Source of the DNA: Actinomycetota bacterium
Lineage (GTDB): Bacteria; Actinomycetota; Actinomycetes; Streptosporangiales; Streptosporangiaceae
Reading direction: 5' to 3'
Length of the DNA stretch: 6,786 nt
Assembly: GCA_003168295.1 (NCBI GenBank)
Contig: PMST01000693.1
Location: forward strand, 1-6,786
Shown here: positions 1 through 4,191 of the stretch, in pieces
Layout of the letters: the number at the start of each line of letters is the position of its first letter
How positions within the stretch are numbered: position 1 is the stretch's first letter
Position numbers and translations under genes: made by a program
The notes under the pieces: model-generated
What the model saw: only the letters and a program-made list of their open reading frames with translations
Told to the model about the DNA's origin: nothing
Database searches by the model: none

Positions 1-87
1 ACGTCGTCGTCGTCGCGGGGCCGGGAGCCATGGCCCTCCACGTCGTCGTCGTCGCGGGGCCGGGAGCCATGGCCCTCCACGTCGTCG
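1..87 (-). repeat. Perfect 39-bp tandem repeat (2 full copies plus the start of a third, left end unknown)
   Basis: Bases 1-39 and 40-78 are identical, and 79-87 match the first 9 bases of the unit before the sequence diverges at 88. The 39-bp unit is exactly 13 codons, so it keeps the reading frame of the acidic peptide gene. Each unit contains a CGT/ACG-rich stretch (four Asp codons, all GAC) and a GGCCATGGC palindrome that encodes Gly-His-Gly. The array continues beyond base 1, so its copy number cannot be read here. Confidence 0.95.
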
Positions 88-134
88 ACGGTGTCCTCGG
101 CGATGGCGTCAGGGGTCTGGTTCTGCTCGGTCAT
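1..134 (-). CDS. Small acidic repeat peptide, 5' part (possible RiPP-like precursor or protease substrate); runs off the left edge
   Basis: Reading leftward from the ATG at 134-132, the frame is open to the window edge (44 complete codons). Residues 1-18 form an acidic leader (MTEQNQTPDAIAEDTVDD). From residue 19 a 13-residue unit, VEGHGSRPRDDDD, occurs twice in perfect tandem, and a third copy begins at the edge. The protein has no hydrophobic segment, no Cys and no signal peptide, so it is cytosolic at first. A strong Shine-Dalgarno (AAGAGGTGGAG, 149-139) precedes the start. It follows the Crp-like gene on the same strand after 98 nt and lies downstream of a peptidase and a transporter. A short leader followed by repeated identical units resembles multi-core peptide precursors whose units are released by proteolysis, but that is inference. 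It could instead be a repetitive acidic structural or metal-binding protein. I do not recognise a named family. The coding call is well supported and the function is open. Confidence 0.75.
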   Translation of the reverse strand, partial: MTEQNQTPDAIAEDTVDDVEGHGSRPRDDDDVEGHGSRPRDDDD

Positions 135-138
135 GATG

Positions 139-149
139 CTCCACCTCTT
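139..149 (-). promoter_or_regulatory. Ribosome binding site of the repeat-peptide gene
   Basis: On the minus strand this reads AAGAGGTGGAG. It ends 4 nt before the ATG at 134-132, and its AGAGG half ends 9 nt before it. It is among the strongest Shine-Dalgarno matches in the window. It is the main evidence that the short frame at the left edge is translated and that the ATG at 134 is the start. Confidence 0.7.
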
Positions 150-180
150 GAGTTGCAGATTCGGATGAATGACTGTGGTT

Positions 181-209
181 AGCATGTCTGATCGCGGGCC
201 GACTGTCAG
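181..209 (-). promoter_or_regulatory. Possible sigma70-type promoter for the repeat-peptide gene
   Basis: On the minus strand CTGACA (209-204, a one-mismatch -35) is followed after 17 nt by CATGCT (186-181, a weak -10). This would start transcription near 174 and give a leader of about 40 nt before the peptide ATG. The spacing is good but the -10 matches only partly, and actinomycete promoters are variable, so this is tentative. The -35 element lies inside one arm of the inverted-repeat array, which would suit control by a DNA-binding regulator. Confidence 0.3.
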
Positions 210-248
210 TCGCCTCGCTGACACGACTACTGTCAGCTTGCCGACAGT
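202..248. promoter_or_regulatory. Array of four alternating TGTC/GACA half-sites; candidate Crp-type operator
   Basis: The octamer ACTGTCAG occurs at 202-209 and again at 229-236. Inverted copies lie at 218-223 (CTGACA) and 243-248 (GACAGT). This gives two perfect 6-bp inverted repeats: TGTCAG-N8-CTGACA (204-223) and ACTGTC-N8-GACAGT (229-248). In the second, the TGTC and GACA cores are 8 nt apart, the geometry of classical Crp sites (TGTG-N8-CACA), with C for G at the fourth base. The right-hand repeat overlaps the stop codon of the Crp-like gene. If transcription starts near 174, the repeats would be centred near -40 and -65, both usual activator positions. Binding by the adjacent regulator is inference. 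A weak terminator hairpin is an alternative, but there is no T-run. Confidence 0.45.
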
Positions 249-919
249 TCCGTGCCTGCGAACCGGCTCAGTGCCGCCACCTGCTTCACCGTTACGGTCC
301 GGTCGTGCACCTCGATCCAGCCTCGCCGCTCGAAACCGCGCAGCGCGGCGTTGACGCTCTGCCGGGTGCCGCCGACCTGATGCGCCAGTTCCTCCTGGCT
401 CAGGTTCAGCCGAATGGCGCCATCATGGCCGCTGGGCTGGCTAAGCAGCATCTTTGCCACCCGGCGCGGGAGGTCAAGGAAGATCAGGTCGGCTGCCGCG
501 TCGGTCAGGCGCCGCAAGGTGGTCGCGATGGAAGCCGTCAGGGCCTGCGCGACGGATGGCACCCGCGCGCAGACGTCTTGGATCGCCTCGCGCGGAACCA
601 GGAGCAGCTGGCATTCGTCGAGGGTCTGGGCGTCGCTGGACCGAGGACCGCTGTCGGCGACGCCGAGTTCGCCGAACACGCCGCCTGGCTGGATGATCGC
701 CAGCGTCAGCGCGCCGCCGTCCGCCGAGCGGACCACGACCTTGACCCGGCCGGAGACGACCACGATCACGGTGTCACCCGGGTCGCCCCGGGTGAACACC
801 ACCTGGCCGCGGCGGAAGGTCCGCAGCCGTGAGGCGGCCGCGAGGGCGCTGAGATCCTCGGCCGGAACCGAACGAAGCAGCTCGGTCTGGCCGAGGATGC
901 CCGTAACGTCAGGTGTCAC
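233..919 (-). CDS. Crp/Fnr-family cyclic-nucleotide-responsive transcriptional regulator
   Basis: A 228-residue cytosolic DNA-binding protein of the usual Crp length. Residues 8-125 form the cyclic-nucleotide-binding beta-roll. Its phosphate cassette, FGELGVADSGPRSS (82-95), keeps the Glu (E84) and Arg-Ser (R93-S94) that contact the ribose and cyclic phosphate in Crp, with the spacing typical of actinobacterial members. Residues 126-150 are the dimer helix. The C-terminal winged HTH holds LSQEELAHQVG (173-183) and the recognition helix TRQSVNAALRGFERRG (185-200). There is no Fnr-type four-cysteine cluster, so a cyclic nucleotide is the likelier ligand than oxygen. I chose the GTG at 919 because AGGAG ends 6 nt upstream and the gene then overlaps the peptidase stop by only 11 nt. 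The frame is open further up, but that would run 137 nt into the peptidase domain. It probably controls its own operon and/or the acidic peptide gene downstream. Confidence 0.92.
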   Translation of the reverse strand: MTPDVTGILGQTELLRSVPAEDLSALAAASRLRTFRRGQVVFTRGDPGDTVIVVVSGRVKVVVRSADGGALTLAIIQPGGVFGELGVADSGPRSSDAQTLDECQLLLVPREAIQDVCARVPSVAQALTASIATTLRRLTDAAADLIFLDLPRRVAKMLLSQPSGHDGAIRLNLSQEELAHQVGGTRQSVNAALRGFERRGWIEVHDRTVTVKQVAALSRFAGTELSAS

Positions 920-1685
920 CGCTGGCTCCTGGGACCTCTGAGTTGCTGGCCACGGCCCGCAGCGCCGTCTTGACCTCGTACGGCGTGAGCTGCGGGTGCT
1001 TGCTAAGCAGCCGGGCCACCAGTCCCGTGACATGAGGCGCGGCAAAGGAGTTGCCGGTGGAGACGACGGTGGAGCTGGAGAGCCAAGGCACCCGGATGTC
1101 GATGCCGGGCGCGCCGAAGTCGGTCGGGGGCGCCGGGTTGGCGTCCAAGGCGAACGGATCCTGCCCGTCGTGGGCGGCGACCGAAATCACGGAGGAGAAC
1201 TGGGCCGGATAGGTGGGCGCTGGGACATTGTTGGCGGCGCAGACCAGAACGACGCCGGCGAACGCCGCTTCGTCGGCGATCTCGTGGAACAACCCGAAGT
1301 AGTCTTCGCGGCCCGTGCTCAGCGACAGGTTGACCACCCGTGCTCCCTCCTGGATCGCCCAGCGGAGGCCCGCCGCGAAGACGACGCCCTTGCCTGTCAG
1401 CCGGCTGCCCAGGACCCGCACGGACCAGAGGGCCGCCTCAGGGGCGGCGCGGCGGATGATCCCGGCGCACGCGGTGCCGTGACCGAACAGGTCCTCGTGC
1501 GGGCCCTCGGTGCTGACGACCTCTTCGGCCTCCCGGTCCCACTGAAAGGCGATGGCCCGGTCGACCGCGCCGACGGCTGGGTGGGCAGCGTCGACCCCGC
1601 TGTCGACCACGGCCACCGCCACTCCTGCGCCTGATGCCCCGCCCCACAGCCAGTCCTTGTCGATGGGCAAATCGATCCGGGACAC
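909..1685 (-). CDS. Compact S8 (subtilisin-like) serine peptidase, probably intracellular
   Basis: 258 residues covering little more than the catalytic core. The triad is intact: Asp28 in AVVDSGVD (25-32), His69 in GHGTACAG (68-75) and Ser213 in GNSFAAPHVTG (211-221). The oxyanion Asn is N153 in VCAANN (148-153), where the usual Gly before it is Asn. There is no signal peptide, propeptide, transmembrane helix or P-domain, so it should act in the cytoplasm without the zymogen step of secreted subtilisins. The start is the GTG at 1685, with GGAGG (1701-1697) 11 nt upstream. The frame is open further upstream but has no ATG/GTG/TTG, only a CTG at 1733 overlapping the GAF stop. The gap to the GAF gene is 44 nt and the downstream Crp-like gene overlaps its end by 11 nt. 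A role in cleaving the repeat peptide is inferred from context only. Small S8 enzymes do process some ribosomal peptides (the cyanobactin PatA type), but regulatory proteolysis is equally possible. Confidence 0.92.
   Translation of the reverse strand: MSRIDLPIDKDWLWGGASGAGVAVAVVDSGVDAAHPAVGAVDRAIAFQWDREAEEVVSTEGPHEDLFGHGTACAGIIRRAAPEAALWSVRVLGSRLTGKGVVFAAGLRWAIQEGARVVNLSLSTGREDYFGLFHEIADEAAFAGVVLVCAANNVPAPTYPAQFSSVISVAAHDGQDPFALDANPAPPTDFGAPGIDIRVPWLSSSTVVSTGNSFAAPHVTGLVARLLSKHPQLTPYEVKTALRAVASNSEVPGASGDT
926..930 (-). promoter_or_regulatory. Ribosome binding site that fixes the Crp-like start
   Basis: The minus strand reads AGGAG at 930-926, 6 nt before the GTG at 919-917. It lies inside the last codons of the peptidase gene, so the two genes are translationally coupled. 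It supports the 228-residue form over a start at 1045. Confidence 0.7.
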
Positions 1686-1696
1686 CGGACGCAGCG

Positions 1697-1701
1697 CCTC
1701 C
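1697..1701 (-). promoter_or_regulatory. Ribosome binding site of the S8 peptidase gene (long spacing)
   Basis: GGAGG reads leftward at 1701-1697, 11 nt before the GTG at 1685-1683. The spacing is longer than ideal but the match is good. It favours the GTG start over the CTG at 1733-1731. Confidence 0.45.
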
Positions 1702-1729
1702 GCAGCGAAGGCGTCGCTCCAGGCCGGCC

Positions 1730-2476
1730 TCAGCGGGGGCGTGACGGCCGCCTTTCTGCGTAGTCCCCGATATCTCGCAACACTGCTAGAGCCAGCCGGC
1801 GCTCCGCGGCCCCACGGCGAGCCAGGGCCGCGAAGGCAGCGGCCAGCGTGGCCAGATCGGTGTTCGCACCCGGAGGTCCATCGGCAGCCTGCCGCAGCGC
1901 ATGCGCCAGGTCCTCTCCGGTGGCCGCGCGGGCCAGCGCATCGAGCAAGACCCTCCCCATGAACGTGAACCTCTCCACGCTGGCCAGGGCTAGGGCGGCC
2001 TGATCGGCGAACAGCGACAGCAGCGTCATGTCCTGCTCAGCGCCGGGGCGCCGAGCGTCACGGTCGAGCAAGCTGATGACCCCGAGCATCCGCTCGGGCG
2101 TTTCGACCGGTACCGCGAGGATGGCCTGAGGGACATACCCGGTCTGCTCGGCCTGTTCCCGAGCGAAGCGCGGGTCGTTGGCCACGTCGCTGACCGCGAT
2201 CGGCTGCCCAGACTGGACGACCCAGCCGGCGATGCCCTGAGAGGACGGTATCCGCATGCCCGTCACGTCGTCCGCGCCCTGGCCCGCGGCCACTGTATAG
2301 AGCAGTTCCGACTCATCCTCGCTGAGCAGGGCCAGCGAGCAGGCCGCCGCGCCGAACAGTCGCCGCGCGGTCTCGGTCAGAGATCTCAGCAGCTCGTCGG
2401 TGCCGGCTGGCCGCACGGCCGGCCCGAGCGAGGTAGCCAGCTCGCCGAGTTCGGTCAGCAGTGCGTCTGGGTTCAT
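1730..2476 (-). CDS. Stand-alone GAF-domain sensor protein
   Basis: 248 residues. A GAF domain spans roughly residues 25-170 and shows the family pattern: an N-terminal helix (ELLRSLTETARRLFGA), the core strands ACSLALLSEDESELLY (45-60), then GIAGWVVQSGQPIAVSDV (81-98) followed by DPRF, and the later strands AILAVPVE (118-125) and MLGVISLLDR (130-139). The last 80 residues are helical and Ala-rich, with no kinase, phosphatase, cyclase or HTH domain, so it probably senses a small molecule and acts through a partner. I prefer the ATG at 2476, with AAGG 9 nt upstream (2489-2486), which leaves 5 nt after the MFS stop. A GTG at 2485, overlapping that stop as GTGA, would add three residues but has its Shine-Dalgarno directly against it. 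GAF domains bind cyclic nucleotides in some families, which would suit this operon. The ligand here cannot be told from sequence. Confidence 0.88.
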   Translation of the reverse strand: MNPDALLTELGELATSLGPAVRPAGTDELLRSLTETARRLFGAAACSLALLSEDESELLYTVAAGQGADDVTGMRIPSSQGIAGWVVQSGQPIAVSDVANDPRFAREQAEQTGYVPQAILAVPVETPERMLGVISLLDRDARRPGAEQDMTLLSLFADQAALALASVERFTFMGRVLLDALARAATGEDLAHALRQAADGPPGANTDLATLAAAFAALARRGAAERRLALAVLRDIGDYAERRPSRPR

Positions 2477-2481
2477 CAGTC

Positions 2482-4191
2482 TCACCCTTCTGGGCGGGGG
2501 CTTGGCGCGGATGAATCGGCAGCAACGGGCTGCGGCTTGGCGCTGCGCCCGGGGGTGCGGGCCATCCGGATTCCCGCGATAGACAGCAGCGACGGGCTCG
2601 GCCGGTTAGTCTCCAGGGCGGACAGGAAGTCCTGGCCGCCGATCCGCAGCAGCGTGCTTGGCTGGAGGGTTCGCACGGTGGCGGTGCGCGGGATGCCATG
2701 CAGCAGCCCGAGCTCACCGACGTAACCAGGCGCGGCCACCGGCGCCAGTTCCCGGGGTACGAGCCCGTCGTCGGTGGTGGTTACCGACAGTTCACCCTGG
2801 GCCAGGATCCACAGCGCGTCGGCCTCGTCGCCCTCACGGATCACGACCTCACCGGCCGGCATGACGATCTCCTGCGCCGCCGACGCCAGCCGCTCGAGCG
2901 TGCGGCGGTCCGTGCCGGCCAGCAGGTCCAGCGTCGACAGCAGTTCCACTCGCGGGCGCAGCCGCTCGGCCACCGCAGCCGACGTACGATCGGCCCGCAG
3001 CAGGATGGGCAGGCTGGCCAGGCCGAGCAACGGGATCCCGGCGCCTACCGCGACCAGCGCGACGTTGACGTTGGCGTGTGCCAGGAGAATGCCGGTGGCC
3101 AGGCTAGCCAGCAAGACGCCAGCCAGCAGGACGGTGTCGAAGATGCCGAGCACGCGGCCGAGAATTTCCCCAGGCAGATCGCGCTGCAGGCTGGTGAGGG
3201 CGACCACATCCACGACGACCATTCCGATGCCGGAGGCAACCTGAAGAACGGCGGCTAGCGCAGGCGAGTCCACCGCGACGGTAACCAGGAACGGCAGCGC
3301 CAGCAGGCAGATACTCGCCATCATGATCGGAGCCAGCCGGGACGCGCCGCTCAGCCGGTTGGCCAGGCCGACGCCGAGCACCCCGCCGAACGCGGACCCG
3401 GCCAGCAGGTAACCATAACCATTGGATCCGGTACCCAGCCGGACCGACAGCGGTATGTACAACACGGTGGACGCGCCGTAGACGGCGGAGGAGAGGGCGC
3501 AGAACAAGATGATGCCCACCGCGACGGGCTGGGCGGCCAGCGCGCTGAGCCCAGCCTTCCACTGTTGCCAGGCACTGCCTTCGGAGTCTGCCCCGCCGCG
3601 GGAGTGGACGTGCAGCCGGGTGATCACGGCGGCCGCCACGGCGAAGCTGGCCGCGTTGATCGCGACTCCGATGACGGGCCGCCCGGTCAGCAAGAGCAGG
3701 CCGCCGATGCCCGGTCCGAGCACCACGACCAGGTTCTCCAGCGCCGAGAAGATGGAGTTCGCGGCGGCCAGGTCTTTCTCGCCGACGACCTCGGGAGTCA
3801 GCGCGCCCGCGGCGGGCTGGTAGGGCGCGAGGGCGACCGCCGAGGCGACCGCCAGGACCAGGATCAGACCGGGCGGGGCGTTGGTCGCCACCACCACCGC
3901 CAGCGCGGCCATGATGGCCGCGCTGGCCAGGGCGGAGACGATCAGGATGGTGACCCGCTGATAGCGGTCGGCGATTACGCCTCCGTAGCTGGCGAGCAGC
4001 AGGCCCGGCCCCCAGCGGCAGATGCCCAGGGCCGCCAGCCACTGAGTGGAATGGGTCCGGTCGAAGAGATACACCGAGATCACCACGATGTAGGACCAGC
4101 TGCCGATCTGGTCCACCAGGAACGCGCCGATCAGCAGCCGCAGGTCGCGGTGGCGCAGCGCGTCGCGAAAGCGCCCGGACGACGCGGCCAT
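2482..4191 (-). CDS. MFS transporter fused to a C-terminal cyclic-nucleotide-binding domain
   Basis: 569 residues. Residues 1-400 are a 10-12-helix MFS permease. The N-terminus FRDALRHRDLRLL followed by a long hydrophobic segment is typical of the MFS_3/enterobactin-exporter-like group, and GGVIADRYQRV (70-80) is the MFS loop 2-3 signature. Residues 415-535 (about 2949-2587) form a cNMP domain: MPAGEVVIREGDEADALWIL, then GELSV, then the phosphate cassette GYVGELGLLHGIPRTATV (489-506). Its Glu493 and Arg502 are the residues that hold the ribose and cyclic phosphate, so binding looks competent. The last 30 residues are a disordered Pro/Ser tail. The ATG directly abuts the upstream TAG (TAGATG) with no clear Shine-Dalgarno, so translation is probably coupled to the ATPase gene. 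The likely job is export (or uptake) gated by cAMP or cGMP. The cargo is unknown, and the neighbouring repeat peptide or its fragments are a candidate only by context. Confidence 0.93.
   Translation of the reverse strand: MAASSGRFRDALRHRDLRLLIGAFLVDQIGSWSYIVVISVYLFDRTHSTQWLAALGICRWGPGLLLASYGGVIADRYQRVTILIVSALASAAIMAALAVVVATNAPPGLILVLAVASAVALAPYQPAAGALTPEVVGEKDLAAANSIFSALENLVVVLGPGIGGLLLLTGRPVIGVAINAASFAVAAAVITRLHVHSRGGADSEGSAWQQWKAGLSALAAQPVAVGIILFCALSSAVYGASTVLYIPLSVRLGTGSNGYGYLLAGSAFGGVLGVGLANRLSGASRLAPIMMASICLLALPFLVTVAVDSPALAAVLQVASGIGMVVVDVVALTSLQRDLPGEILGRVLGIFDTVLLAGVLLASLATGILLAHANVNVALVAVGAGIPLLGLASLPILLRADRTSAAVAERLRPRVELLSTLDLLAGTDRRTLERLASAAQEIVMPAGEVVIREGDEADALWILAQGELSVTTTDDGLVPRELAPVAAPGYVGELGLLHGIPRTATVRTLQPSTLLRIGGQDFLSALETNRPSPSLLSIAGIRMARTPGRSAKPQPVAADSSAPSPRPEG

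Noticed and set aside
1..87. CRISPR array or simple CGT microsatellite
   Set aside because: The units are directly tandem with no spacers, are 39 bp in frame and encode a 13-residue peptide unit. The CGT run is just four Asp codons.
201..248. Rho-independent terminator after the Crp-like gene
   Set aside because: The inverted repeats are only 6 bp, not GC-rich, have 8-nt loops and are not followed by a T-run on the minus strand. An operator fits better.
169..354. Plus-strand 61-residue frame in the intergenic gap
   Set aside because: It has no good Shine-Dalgarno or family pattern and runs into the antisense of the Crp-like HTH.
920..1045. Upstream extension of the Crp-like gene to a start at 1045
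   Set aside because: It would add 42 low-complexity Arg/Ser-rich residues, overlap the peptidase coding region by 137 nt and ignore the good Shine-Dalgarno before the GTG at 919.
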